DNA from: Bolinopsis microptera
Lineage: Eukaryota; Ctenophora; Tentaculata; Lobata; Bolinopsidae
Direction of reading: 5' to 3'
NCBI RefSeq assembly: GCF_026151205.1
Contig: NC_087082.1
Span: 20,236,494 to 20,300,493 of the forward strand
DNA: 64,000 bases
Shown here: piece after piece, positions 35,086-47,484 of the stretch
Position numbering within the stretch: position 1 is the first letter of the stretch
Layout of the letters: every line of letters starts with the position of its first letter
Program-made: the position numbers and the translations under genes
The notes under the pieces: model-generated
What the model was told of the DNA's origin: nothing
Databases searched by the model: none
The model's input: the letters and a program-made list of their open reading frames with translations, nothing else

Positions 35086-36049
35086 AGACGAATCACGAAC
35101 TGCATTTAACATTGCAACATAACGCTATGATATTAGCTGAGTGAATCACGTACTGCATTTAACATTGCAACATAACGCTATGATATTAGCTAACTGAATC
35201 ACGTACTGCATTTAACATTGCAACATAACGCTATGATATTAGCGGAGACGAATCACGTACTGCATTTAACATTGCAACATAACGCTATGATATTAGCGGA
35301 GACGAATCACGTACTGCATTTAACATTGCAACATAACGCTATGATATTAGCTGAGTGAATCACGTACTGCATTTAACATTGCAACATAACGCTATGATAT
35401 TAGCTGAGTGAATCACGAACTGCATTTAACATTGCAACATAACGCTATGATATTAGCTGAGTGAATCACGTACTGCATTTAACATTGCAACATAACGCTA
35501 TGATATTAGCTGACTGAATCACGTACTGCATTTAACATTGCAACATAACGCTATGATATTAGCGGAGACGAATCACGTACTGCATTTAACATTGCAACAT
35601 AACGCTATGATATTAGCTAACTGAATCACGTACTGCATTTAACATTGCAACATAACGCTATGATATTAGCTGACTGAATCACGTACTGCATTTAACATTG
35701 CAACATAACGCTATGATATTAGCGGAGACGAATCACGTACTGCATTTAACATTGCAACATAACGCTATGATATTAGCTGAGTGAATCACGTACTGCATTT
35801 AACATTGCAACATAACGCTATGATATTAGCTGAGTGAATCACGAACTGCATTTAACATTGCAACATAACGCTATGATATTAGCTAACTGAATCACGAACT
35901 GCATTTAACATTGCAACATAACGCTATGATATTAGCTGACTGAATCACGTACTGCATTTAACATTGCAACATAACGCTATGATATTAGCGGAGACGAATC
36001 ACGTACTGCATTTAACATTGCAACATAACGCTATGATATTAGCTGAGTG
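35086..36049. repeat. 53-bp tandem repeat, about 18 copies
   Basis: The core AACATTGCAACATAACGCTA is invariant in every unit. Two sites vary: the linker after ATTAGC (TGAGTG, TAACTG, TGACTG or GGAGACG) and ATCACG(T/A)AC. The same linker types recur in runs, for example two TGAGTG linkers followed by the GAAC form at about 35345-35410 and again at 35775-35850, which suggests multi-unit duplication. Confidence 0.95.
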
Positions 36050-36908
36050 TACGACTTAAGTTACAACTGTTATTTACACGGAATGTATTTAAGTATGTGT
36101 GATATTTGTGCTGGTAAGCTCTACATACTCACATATTTGTACTTATAAAGCACGTGGAAAATGGAAATATGTTACTAAATATGCGGGTAATAACAAGTAC
36201 TTAATGTTACTTCTGATAATATCAGTATGTGGTAAACTGAATGTGACAACTTATTGTGCAACAATTTGCAGAATAACTGTTAGTTGGTAATTACTTTGAA
36301 GACGGAATACTAACAGTAAACACTATAATACATGAACTAAATACCATTATTGCAGGTCCCAACTGTTACTGTATGAGTGCAGCTAATTTTAGCTGACTTT
36401 TAAGTTTTAACTATAGTGACATTTTACAAGTTACCGAGACAAGACACTAGTATATGTTACAAGGTGTCAGGTGATATCATTATAACCACAATACTGTAGT
36501 ATTTATTAACCGCTCATTTACTTAAGACAGATGACAGGTAACATATTTAACATATTCAACATATTTAACATAGTTACATAATATTTAAATGTTTCGTTAA
36601 ATTAACAACTACTATATACTACTAACTATACGTAACTAAATAGCTACGTGTCACCCCCGCTTACTTCTTTACTTACAGACACAAAATCTCACTTTAATTA
36701 TATCCTTTCATTTATCACAGGTTTCAACTTTTAAAAGATAAGATAAACTCAGCTTGCATTGCAGTAGAGTATAGTAGTCACTACTCACACTAGTAGTCAC
36801 TAGTAGTCACTAGACACATAACGATACATTGTAAGTTATCGAAATAAAGAACATTGTGTGTACTTGGATTAATATCTTTATCTTGCTGCTACTGTGCTGG
36901 GAACCGGT
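36050..36908. other. gene-free interval
   Basis: AT-rich sequence with short repeats (ATATTTAACAT near 36541-36580, TAGTAGTCACTAG near 36775-36810). No gene recognised. Confidence 0.35.
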
Positions 36909-38041
36909 CACTGCGGCGGAAGTCACTGCGGCGGTGGACGGTACAGCGGAGGACGGTACAGCGGAGGACGGTACGGCGGTAGTTTCCAAAAAGGTTGGAC
37001 GGTACGGCGGATCACATGACACCCACTTTACTTTGGACAGTACGGCGGTACTACTACTACTAGAAACTGTACCTAAGACAGAACTTACACATTCAACTTG
37101 TTTCTAAGTTTTGTTCTAGATTCGCATTATAAGTTTTATTTTTTATTTTCTCTTTATCATTTTGTATAATTCTTGTTAGTTTAGTTGTTCATTTTTTATC
37201 TAGAGCAGTCTGGGACAGCGAGCCAGTAACGGAGCAGTAGATTCTGTGGTTCTGAGTAATCGTAGTCGCAGCCAGATCGTGGACTTGGGAGAGGGTTTCT
37301 CGGACATCGCAGTCAGCTATGTCGGCACTGTGGTTGTGAGGCTGGGTGACTGACACCAGGGATCCGTTGAGGGTGTAGAGTCGTCCCTTGCATCTGTCGT
37401 TCTTCTTCACGCACCTCCAAGCCTGTCGTCCATCCAGAGTCGGCTTTTCATGTCTTTGGAGTAGAAGGTTCTGATCGTTGTAGCTGTTGTACTCAAGTTG
37501 TAGTGTTGCAGTACTGGAGATGGTAGTGCTAATGAGATACTCTCCTCAACTTTGATCCGCTTTATATACTGTTTGCCTCTATCATTATCTACGTTTCACT
37601 GAGCAACCTCTCTTCTTGGCTACGGTTGATCAGATTCCTGGATGCGATCCCTCGTGACGTGTTCTCATGCCCTTGTTATTACCCATTGCATCTCGGCGCA
37701 GTGATATGAGATCTCACCATAACCAGAAAGTGGAACAAGAACTGTTCTTAGCAATGACATTGTATATGTTAAACTTTATCCAATTTAATTTTAATTAAAA
37801 TTAATTTCGAAGTAACGAAGATGAAAATATAACTTTTTAAAGCTAATCGATTTTGTTATATTAGCAGTGCTAGGTCTATCTTATAGGTACAGTTTTTAGT
37901 GCCGCCGTACTGTCCAAAGTAAAGTGGGTGTCATGTGATCCGCCGTACCGTCCAACCTTTTTGGAAAGTACCGCCGTACCGTCCTCCGCTGTACCGTCCT
38001 CCGCCGGACTGTACACCGCCGCAGTGACTTCCGCCGCAGTG
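36909..38041. mobile_element. foldback DNA element with about 160-bp inverted ends and a FLYWCH fragment
   Basis: Left end 36909-37076 and right end 37887-38041 are inverted copies starting CACTGCGGCGGAAGTCACTG. The ends carry internal sub-repeats (GGACGGTACAGC, GGACGGTACGGC). The interior encodes a FLYWCH-type zinc finger on the minus strand and no complete transposase. FLYWCH fingers are often associated with Mutator-like (MULE) transposases, so a non-autonomous MULE-like element is likely. No clear 8-9 bp target duplication was found. Confidence 0.7.
37189..37545 (-). pseudogene. FLYWCH zinc-finger fragment inside the foldback element
   Basis: The open frame on the minus strand shows the FLYWCH pattern in order: LQLEYNSYND, then AWRCVKKNDRCKGRLY with the two cysteines, then a hydrophobic strand and PHNHSAD with the two histidines. 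It ends at a stop (37189) about 45 codons after the finger, and upstream it is closed by TGA before GEYLIS, so no full gene is present. A splice acceptor (CTCCAG) lies just 5' of the finger. FLYWCH domains bind DNA or protein in transposases and in animal regulatory proteins. Confidence 0.6.
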
Positions 38042-38077
38042 TCCTATACCCACTGTGCTATACTAATATAATGTCTT

Positions 38078-38144
38078 TATGAAGGAGCAAGATATTTGCA
38101 GTGTTATTTATTTCAGTACACTTCAAATATCTTGCTCCTTCATA
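38078..38144. repeat. perfect 21-bp inverted repeat with 25-base loop
   Basis: TATGAAGGAGCAAGATATTT plus one base at 38078-38098 is exactly complementary to 38124-38144. It lies 37 bases beyond the FLYWCH foldback element. Size and shape resemble a small hairpin precursor or a very short MITE; no proof of either. Confidence 0.8.
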
Positions 38145-38360
38145 CAGCTACCACATTCCAACAACACTAGTCTATTATCACTACAATAAACTACTGCACT
38201 ACAACTGATCACATATCAGCGGATAATAGATATGAAGTGACATGATATGGGCTACTGATAAAGTACACTGTCACTATATTATCATATATTCAGTTTAAAT
38301 GTTATCAAATATAATGTAATGATGAACTATAGTATTATGATGTAATGAAGTTAAGGTTTA

Positions 38361-38533
38361 TACTATGAGCGGTATGACGTAGGTGATTTGTTGTTACTAT
38401 TAGCGGTATGACGCAGGTGATTTGTTGTTACTATTAGTGGTATGACGCAGGTGATTTGTTGTTACTATTAGCGGTATGACGCAGGTGATTTGTTGTTACT
38501 ATTAGCGGTATGACGCAGGTGATTTGTTGTTAC
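38361..38533. repeat. 34-bp tandem repeat, 5 copies
   Basis: GGTATGACGCAGGTGATTTG begins at 38371, 38405, 38439, 38473 and 38507. Copies differ by one or two substitutions. Confidence 0.95.
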
Positions 38534-39336
38534 GGCAACTCTCTGTATTGTAATGAGCCCATTCCTGCAGGAATCCAAATATCAGTTAGACTCACGACTC
38601 ACACCTGCTGTAGGATCAGGTGATTTAGTTTAGGTAGGTACACTAGATTCTATAATGTATTTTTAACCTGGTTTCAGTCCAATAGTCTGAAGTTGAAACA
38701 GCACTGTGAGTAGCTCATATTAATTATATTACAATTCCTTCAATACACTGGTATTCCTGTATTGTTGAATATTGAGCTGCTAATCAATAAACATTGCTCA
38801 ACCAGATGCGGTCATTGTTCGTTTAAATAATACTCAGTTTTATGAAATGACACAGTATCTGTTTTAAGAAGGTGAGCAGATGGGATAATTGTGTAAAATT
38901 TACTGATCTGAGTTACTTGTTTGAAGTTTAACATGGTTTGTAATTTAATACCCTCTTATTTTGCAGGCACTAAAAATACGAATTACGGGGCACTGTGTTT
39001 GGCACCTATCATCAGAGGTGAACATACCTCCAAAATACAGAGATAACTTTAATTATACGTTATTATAAGATTTCATATTCATTACATTGATATTATGTGA
39101 AGTTAATCATTATAACACTTATATAATGTGATCAGGTAATCTCTATTTTCTATAATCCAATAATTTGAACTTCCCCCGTAATTTACCTCTACATTGAGAT
39201 GTATTGTCATTGGAACCGGCGTGGGGGTTAATAAACCTCAAGTTAGAGGACTGTGTAATAGACAAATAGAACACACAAAAACATGGTGTCAGTAATTAAC
39301 AGCAATAAAACCTGTTAGTTTACCTCGGGAGAAAAT
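38534..39336. other. gene-free interval
   Basis: No supported exon. A possible plus-strand exon near 38967-39016 with GT-AG borders was considered and rejected for lack of partners. Confidence 0.35.
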
Positions 39337-39683
39337 TCAAGATCCAGAGGAAGCGGAGTTTCTTTTCTTCTTTGGTCTTTCTTTGGGAATGTGAACTTTA
39401 GCAAACTTTATCCGCAGGGCCATCAATTTACCTGGAAATATTATATTTAGTTATTATCAGTTTTTCTCTGGATCTCTTCTGGCCATGAAATTGTGCTATA
39501 TTAGTTATCACTTTTTTAAGGCAGAACATTACTAAAACTTACCTTCAATTGTTTGTTTCTGCCTCGGACACACTTCCCTTATCATTAAGGGTAAGTTTCT
39601 GACCAGAAAAGGTTTGCGGAAATGTTCCGATTCTGTCAACGGGTTCCTTGGCACAGCTTTCCCTTGCAATATCGACATAAACA
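39337..39683 (-). CDS. two terminal exons of an unrecognised small basic protein
   Basis: Minus-strand exons 39543-39683 and 39337-39431 join in phase (GAA G / GT AAA) across a GT-AG intron. From the ATG at 39678 they give 76 residues: landmarks MSILQGKAVPRNPLTES, FLVRNLPLMIREVCPR and, after the intron, KLMALRIKFAKVHIPKERP and a lysine-rich tail KKKRNSASSGS before TGA. The 5' border at 39683 follows a good acceptor (TTGCCCAG), so the ATG may instead be internal to a longer gene with exons further right that I could not find. I do not recognise the family. A chance frame is possible, but two in-phase splice sites and a codon-like composition support it. Confidence 0.4.
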
Positions 39684-40333
39684 CTGGGCAATTTAAAGGT
39701 TAGTAATACTTTACATATTTAAGTAATACAATACAATATATCCAATATGATATATTTTAAACATAAAGAAATCTCCCCGGTGACAGCTTAAAACATGCAA
39801 AAAAATAGCAGCGGGTTTCCAAAGAACATTGTACATAAAGGTTTCATTAAACATGGTAGTGTACCCCAAATATAAATATAATTCGGACACTAGTTGCATC
39901 AATAGTAAACAATTTTAAAATTAGTATCATTACAAAAATTTGTAACAAAAGTATAATTCACTATCAATACATGTATTAAGAGACTGGAGACTGCTACCTA
40001 TTGCGAAGACTATTCCATAAATCAAATAATTGTTAATGATAATTGATGTGTCTATTCTTTATAAATGGCCATTGCAATATTGTTGAAAGACAAAATCGAG
40101 CAGTTCTTACACAATTTCTGATACTCCACTAGCTAAATTAAGATCAGTATTTCAGTATTATGTGATTGGAATTTCGTGTTTTTTACCCTAGATAAATTGT
40201 ACATCTTGTAAAATATATTCGATTTTGAAGAGAAATCTAATTAGATGCCACACATGCCAAACACTACGAGGGAAACTATCATGATATAGCATCAGTGATA
40301 TCTTTAAAGGAAAACAAATTTTTTTTTGGAAAA
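39684..40333. other. gene-free interval
   Basis: AT-rich; could contain upstream exons of the small minus-strand gene, but none was identified. Confidence 0.3.
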
Positions 40334-40553
40334 CAAATTTAAATTTTGGTAATCATTAGTAACAATCAAAACATATCATATCATAAAAATAAAGCCGCGC
40401 GTTGGTTGACTGCCTCAGTAAGGTGAATAATATAAGCTCGAAGGTGCCCTGCGCATTTACAGAACCTCATGCGGCGATCACATGATCATGAGGACCTGTG
40501 AGCGCCAAATTTAATTTAAAGTTTCTAGAAATCATACATCACTACGAGTTACT
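40334..40553 (+). repeat. left member of a dispersed inverted repeat pair
   Basis: Matches, inverted, 44648-44972. Shared landmarks include GTTGGTTGACTGCCTCAGTA, GGTGCCCTGC, TTTACAGAACCTCATGCG and AATTTAATTTAAAGTTT. This copy lacks about 105 bases that the right copy carries around GCCGCGCAC hairpins. Confidence 0.85.
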
Positions 40554-41999
40554 CATGCTTTTTAAAATTTTTATAGGAGTGTAGATTGTCAGGTATTTCA
40601 TTCATTCATATAGTCGGTTTAAAGCTGTATATTTAGAACTCACTATTGTTTAAACTATGAAAGCAGAACGTAGGTAATGGACAATTAAATCGACCTCGAC
40701 ATTGTACTGCATTGCATCAACAAAGAGATAATCTTAGCTACAAATAAACGAGATAGAACAGGCTACTCAAATCCCGATCACATCGACAATACATACCATT
40801 TCAACAACTAAGAACTTACTGAAATAATTATTTGAATTTTTGATAGAAATATTTTTAGATCATGAATACGATGTTGTGACATTGAAACGTTGAGTAATTC
40901 CTTTCCTGATAAAAGCATTTTTCCTTGTCGTATCAAACGGGATCAATACAAATTTACACAAGAATACATTGAAACAATAAGGCATACAAAAGAGTTCCAA
41001 TTCGACCACCTTTACACACAGAAGGTAGCCCGGATAATCAGAAAAAAAATACACATAATATAACAATGACCCTATATAAAATCTACCCTTTAAGAATTAA
41101 AAAAGTTTCCTAAACAATCAAAAATATTCGACCAAACGTTGACATGGAATACAGTGTTAATCCAACAGTACCAGAACGAAAATTTGATAAATAGCGCTCG
41201 ATTCGAACTGGAAGGATAGATTATGGATATGCGCGGCGTGATCTTATTTCTTCCACAGATAAAATATGATATAAAAGTTCTAAGTAGTTTCATTTATGCA
41301 ATACACTTTCATCTTCCAATACACTTTCCATAGATGAACTGCAAAATTCGTAACCTTTAGACAGGGCCAGGGACAGCCCAAGAAATGAATAAAGCGCTCC
41401 CACTAAATTGATCGCCCAAAGTTTAACAAAATTCTGATTTTGTGAAAGATAGGTGTAAGTATGAAAGCAGTCTGATTTGGTGTATTTTGCATGCTGATTC
41501 CAAATCACCATCCCCCGGCCTCAAGCAATCATAATTTCCTAAAAATCCTATTTGCTATTGAAAAAAAAACAAAAAACAATGAGGGTTACACAGTTAAACC
41601 TTTTTTACACTGAAGACTTACCTGGGGACCTTATGTTAGGTAGGGGTAGAGTGAATTGAGGGTGAACTGGTTTGCAATATCTCAGGTTTGCAATATCTCA
41701 GGTTTGAAATATCTAACGGCCTGTATTATAATTATAGTAATTTATAGAATAGTTTTACTAAAAGACTGGTAGTCGGTCTAGACTGGTAGTCAGATTAGTT
41801 TTGAAGTCTTTATCGGTAGGGTTGCAATGTCCCACGGCGTGAAGCTGTAGTTAGTATTTTAAGCCGTTGTAAATTAGTAGTTATTTGGAATTGTGACGTT
41901 CCCGGTGGGAAAAGTAGTGGCTTGAAGATTGTTAAAGTTTCAAATTTATTAGAACTTATAGTTAAAAGAATACTTACAATTATTTTAACAGCATTGATT
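40554..41999. other. gene-free interval
   Basis: AT-rich sequence. Short frames on the minus strand (around 40860-41511) show no domain, splice pattern or family resemblance. Local duplication of TTTGCAATATCTCAGG at 41671-41704. Confidence 0.35.
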
Positions 42000-43648
42000 T
42001 TTGATTATTGTGTTGACGAACTAGCCGAGGTGTTACAAGAGTGCCATGAGAATCAACTCCCCCTTCAACTCCCCAAAGACCTGTCAACCAGCAGTCTACA
42101 AAAAGGGGAGCTCGCCTGCTGCTCGCCGCCTTCCGCCTTTAGCCTTTCTGCCTTTTCCCTTATCTCCGGCCCGGGGTCATGTTCTGCTGTGCCCGGTCTC
42201 TCTCCACTCGTTACTAATTTTCATTATAGGTTTGTAGTTTTAAAGTTAAGTTTTTGGTCATATTGTTATCGTTGCTTCAAATCGTATCAAAATGTTGATG
42301 TTAAGATTAGTTCATACTTAGGTTAAGTTCTGTTGCAAAATGCATAATATGCGGTTAAGATATTTATACATAATACCTCACCAGATTGTCTCGCCGCTAC
42401 TACTTGTTCCCGATTGATCTTTCCAGCAACTAGGCTAAGCTATGGAGATCTATTCCCGAGGTATTGTTTTTATATTAAATATTAATTAAATGTTCATAAA
42501 AATAGTATTTTCCACTTGTTTAATGTTGATACACGTTTTGAAGATAAAATTAGATTCATTTATTGTCCGCTAATTATTTGGTTCCTAATAGTTTATTAAT
42601 TCCTAGGTGATATTACGGTGATACCCATCCCACCTGCTCTGTTTGTCCTTACCTAAGTTCCACCCGTAGTATTGCATCACCGTTCCTAACCGTTGTAAGA
42701 CTAAGTCTATGAGTATGATATGAGAGAATGGAGCCTAATCACGAGAGAGAGACAACTGGCACTGCAACCTCGTGAAACATCATCCAATCGACCGATCGTC
42801 CTTACTAATTGCTTTCCACCTCACCACATTCGCTACCTCTTCAATTATTGGGGTAAATGGACATTAAGATTAAGTTATGAGATTGGGAAGAGGGATGAGC
42901 TCCTTATAATCCCAGTCTCTAACAGGGGGAGGCGGATCCACGAGGATCCGGGGACACGTTAAACAACTATATAGTGCTGGAGAGTAACTGAAGGCTCCCG
43001 TGTCTAACGAAGTGTGAATTAACACACTGCCTTGGTACCCTCTAGTCGGCCGTGTTTTCGGGCTACCTGGTGTTCAGTACCTGGAGCTTGTCACCCCCAG
43101 GACTGGACATACGTCCCCAGGCAAGTGGAACACGGTGGTACGTGGACGACAGTCCACACCTAGCTAGTATCTTATCTTTTTGAACCCCACAAAGGTGGAA
43201 AATTACCCAGAAAGGGAGTAAATAAAAATTTGGAAGATAAGATCTAGTGAACAGGCAAGGCAAGAGAAAACGGTCAAAGTTCATAGTTGTGACAGCTAAG
43301 TCCTCTATGGATAAGACCGTCGGTGGAACCTAGGAGTGCCAATCCCACTTACTGGTCATCCATCGCTACAGACTGGGTCCCTTGCCGGTAGGTTCACATA
43401 TGCGTAACATCCTTTTATGTAAAAGGTTGCGTGATCTGCTCAATGTACAGTCGGGCCTACATAAGCTAAAAGCGACTTGGTCTTTATGATCGTCCAGTTA
43501 GTAAGCGAATGTAGCTGTTGTGATCGAGGGGATTAAAAAGTGAACCTCGGGAAGCAATGGGCAGTTCTTTAAACTGCGGGAATGGGGTCAGCTCAGACTG
43601 CGCCTGGTTACACATAATGATTAAGTAAGAATAAGTAAGTAAGTAAGG
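42000..43648 (+). mobile_element. GC-richer retroelement-like remnant ending in (AAGT)n
   Basis: Base composition rises relative to the flanks, with blocks such as GCTCGCCTGCTGCTCGCC and GGTACCCTCTAGTCGGCC, no intact frame, and a microsatellite tail AATAAGTAAGTAAGTAAG at 43630-43647. A short 3' microsatellite is typical of some non-LTR retrotransposons. The family is not recognised and the left border is uncertain. Confidence 0.35.
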
Positions 43649-44208
43649 GTGCATAAAATGAAAGTTATGATTGAATAGAAGCAGTTGAAATGTAACAGGA
43701 GGTCGAAGACCAGAAGTGATGAGAGTTAAATTGATATTGTAGTCCTATTTAACCCAATTATTTTACAACCCTTTATTAACTTGTTTTAATTGGTTATCTT
43801 CCAGATATAAATTCACATTAAATTCTGAAGTCCATAATTACAATAAAAATTACTGTCCTAAAATTGTATCTGTACAAAGAGAGTTTGGGTTTGAACTGTG
43901 CCCTGAGTGTGTCTCAAACCGGGAGGTATTCCATAATATCGGAACCTGAATTTCCATACTCTAGTTAAAAGGAGCCCATTATACGTAGTTAAATTAATGT
44001 CATCTAAATTTAATGAAATATAATAAATAAATAATCTCTAGAAGTCATGGAAAATTGAAGCATTAAATAGGGCGTTAAGTAAGTTGTCGTGCTGAAACCC
44101 GAGTACGCCTCTTAACACCTTAGGCTATCATGTTCATCAATAGAGATTAGGCGGAACGACAGGCTGAGCGCGGTCCAGTAAGCTGATCAAAAGTACGCAT
44201 TTTATTGA

Positions 44209-44647
44209 TCTAACGAAGGTGGTTCTGGGTTCGTGGTTGCGAGAAGCATTATTGGATGCGCGGCGCGCGCGCGGCCCAGTAACACATCGCGCTATAAAAA
44301 TTACACTTTACAGCTAGTCGGCGCGGCCCACTGGCTTAGTTGCTAGTGCAGTGATCATGATGCATTTCGCCGATCTAATAAAGGTGTGGTTGAGACCCAA
44401 TGGTGTATATCGTGTTATATTGCAATTGTATTACGTCGTGACCCCCATTGTCGTTTCAATTTCGCTATTATAGTGTAGAGTTTCTATTAACAGGTGGTAC
44501 TCGTAAAATATTTGTTTAAAACTCGGCGCGAGCCCAACTCGGCGCGCGTCCTGGTAAGTTATAAACCTACAAAGTTTTTACGATACAGGGGGAGCCGCGC
44601 ACTCGTGCGCGGCTGATCGTACATACAACGTACGACAAATTTTATGC
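44209..44647. other. GC-rich spacer with partial repeats
   Basis: Contains GCGCGGCGCGCGCGCGGC near 44259-44276 and degenerate copies of a motif seen again at 44720-44770 (GTCGTGACCCCCA). No gene seen. Confidence 0.35.
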
Positions 44648-44818
44648 ACGCCACTCGTAGTGATTTATTATTTTTAAAAACTTTAAATTAAAGTTGGCGC
44701 TGACAGGTCCTGGCCTCGTTATCATTTGTATCACGTGGTGACCCCCACGGTCGCTTCACTATACAGGGGGAGCCGCGCACTTCGTGCGCGGCGGGTCATA
44801 CAACGTATGACAAGTTAT
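44583..44818. repeat. two copies of a short GC hairpin repeat
   Basis: ATACAGGGGGAGCCGCGCAC followed by its complement GTGCGCGGC occurs at 44583 and 44761, each followed by a second small palindrome (TACAACGTA core). The second copy lies in the extra block of the right inverted repeat. Confidence 0.75.
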
Positions 44819-44972
44819 CATGTGATCGTCGCATGAGGTTCTGTAAATGTGCAGGGCACCTTCAAGCTTAAATTATTCACCTTACTGAGGCAGTCAACCA
44901 ACGCGTGGCTTTATATTTATGACCATATGATATGTTTTGATTGTTATTAATAAATACAAAAATTTAAATTTG
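44648..44972 (-). repeat. right member of a dispersed inverted repeat pair
   Basis: Inverted counterpart of 40334-40553. It carries an additional block (about 44709-44820) containing one GCCGCGCAC hairpin. The pair could be the ends of a composite element of about 4.6 kb or two independent opposite insertions. Confidence 0.8.
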
Positions 44973-45469
44973 TCTTTTAAAAAAATACATTTGATTAACG
45001 ATGTTAACCCTTTGGGCCTTCCAAATCGTCGCTTTGCGAATTAACAGAGCAACGCATTTTACTTCGATTTTATTTTTATATGACTAAAGGGTATGACTAG
45101 CATGCTAGATAAAAGCTAAATATAAGTTTGTTTGAACGACTAACGAATTTTAATGTTATTGTTTTTGTTAAAACATGTTTATTCAAAAATGTTCTTTGGC
45201 TGTTTAAGTTACTTCTTTTATTTGAATATTTCCATGTAAATTTGTGTAATAAATCATAAACTAGTAAGTTTATGTTACAAGGTCAAGGAAAACAAAATTA
45301 GCGCAAAAACTTTTCCTTCTTGAGCAAGGTAATCTTTCTTTCTTAATCCATTTTTCAATTGGTGATATTATTATTATTATAAAATAGGATCTTACCGACA
45401 AAAATGATTCTTAAAAATACCTTAATGCGGTAAACTGTACCCTTGAAAAAGATTTTCCCAGCATCTGTT

Positions 45470-45916
45470 TCATGCAGCTATATCTCTAATTTCGTTCAAT
45501 TCATGCAAGTTGTCCATTTGCAAATTTCTACAACTTAAATCACTTCTTAAAACCGATAACACGTTCATTCTCCCCAATCTTCCAATGAATAAATTATCTG
45601 ATTCAATAGCAAAAGAGAGAGCCGTTTGGGCTGGGGTGTTCTCCATACTCCTGAGAATGTGTCCAAACATCTTCCACCGCTGGTGTTCAATACGCTTGGA
45701 TAACTTTTCAACTTTGCACCTTTCATACAATGCTTTGTTGCTTATCATACCTTTAGGCCATTTGATGTTTAAAATGGACCTGAGGTGTCTACGATGGAGT
45801 GTGTCCATTTTCTCCATGGTTGCTTTCTTAGGACTCCAACTATTTGAGTTGTAAATCAATACAGATACAACTTGAGCATCATATAACATCAGCTTTCTTT
45901 CAAGGGAGATTTAAAG
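45470..45916 (-). pseudogene. C-terminal fragment of a LINE (non-LTR) polyprotein
   Basis: The minus-strand frame has the usual tail of jockey/RTE-like elements: KLMLYDAQVVSVLIYNSNSW, MDTLHRRHLRSILNIKWP, MISNKALYERC and HQRWKMFGHILRS. An in-frame TAA stops the frame about 6 codons upstream of this match, and no reverse-transcriptase core is visible, so it is a 5'-truncated or decayed copy. Confidence 0.75.
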
Positions 45917-47484
45917 TCGGAAAATCAAAGTATGTAGCGTCGATACCAAACCAATTATTGAGCGATGATAGTTAAATAGTTGGTCCCTGGGATACAGAGT
46001 CCTCCTGATTCCTCAGTCTTTGATTGTGGTTTTTGTTCTTTTTCAGTTTTGTGAGCTTGGTGTCATTTGAACACGAAATAAATGCCCTTCGTAACCTTTA
46101 TTCCTCTGAATTAAAAACGACATAGCCGTAGGTGTAAAGTATATAAATTTGTTAGAAATTGTCTGTTAGCAATCGTAGTTTTTGATCTCTAAGATTTATT
46201 GTTAATAAAATGCTCATTGTAGCCAGTTATTTTAAGATTTTCATCATCATAATGACAATTTTGGAACATTTCCAAATCTCTCTAATCTCGTAACAATTTA
46301 ACAACATCAATGTATAGTATAATCTAGTGTACATATGTGTATGTACATTTCTAACATAGCATCTGCTAGGGATACAGAACTCTGGCGGTGAAACTACTTG
46401 ATTAAAATCTTGATCCGTTTACTGATCTGGTTGAGATGTCATGAAAGTTGACACTGGGCGAGGCCCACACAGACAATGCTCATCCCTCCCCCACAGGGAT
46501 GTGCTCGAAGTCTATGTTCTACTTAGATCTTCATGCTGCAACTGGGAATATGAAGCTCAATGAAACAATAAAAGCTGCTGTGCTAGCTTTGACAAAGTAA
46601 CTAAGATAGCAGAGGCTTTTTCGAAGGGTCCGTTTATTTGCAACCAAGGACAATGCGCCAGGCAATATATTGAACAGTAGTGCTGGATAATTATCAAAAG
46701 AATAACATGAACAACATGTTACATGAAGCTATATTGTGTTTTATCTCAGGGATCCTACCAAAATTAGTGAGTCTCCAATCAAGAATGAAATGGATACGAA
46801 GGATTTACATCCAATGAAAAGTTGTCTTTCTGTTCTATCATGAATTCTATACATAATAAAGTGTAGTTATCATACTTCATGATAGAGCAACAAACGTACA
46901 CTATGAGCCTAACAGGCAAAAACTTTCCCAGTGATTGTACTAATGTACCACTGCTCATCCAATAGTTAATTTCATAACTTAGATAAAGGGAAAACAGGTC
47001 AGAGAAGGCACAGGGTAGGCCAAAGAAGGAATGGGGCTAAAGGTGGCTGATGGTGAGGGTAAATAATTGAGTAGTACTGTCAAGGATACACTCACCCATC
47101 TCAGTTGAACCTTTGCTCAACAGAATCTGAAATATATCTGATATATCCTAGTCCAAAAGTGAACGGAAAATTGTTTGATTGTGACGTTCAGTCTTCATTA
47201 CAAATCGATTAGTCATTAATATATTCCCCATTATATATATTATATGGCTCAATATGGCTTTGTGGATAATCTATAAAAGTATAATCAGATTCATCATTAC
47301 ATGAACTGTTCGTGCAGACCAACCTACCTGTGGCTAAAGCTCTAATATACAAAAACAATACACTATTCATAAATATTGAATAGTAACGAATCTAGATGAG
47401 TAGATAATTGATGAATGATCAGAAAACATTCAACATAATATTATACTATATTAATCATAGAATTCTCTTCAACTAGTGGTTACA
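45917..47484. other. spacer upstream of the RIB43A gene
   Basis: No exon recognised. Part near 46380-46640 may be transposon-derived but carries no usable frame. The RIB43A promoter should lie in the last few hundred bases; no X-box was found there. Confidence 0.35.

Noticed and set aside
35086-36049. CRISPR-like array
   Set aside because: Units of 53 bp are contiguous with no unique spacers, and the setting is animal DNA.
38967-39016. Plus-strand exon with GT-AG borders
   Set aside because: About 50 bases, no partner exons and no recognisable protein.
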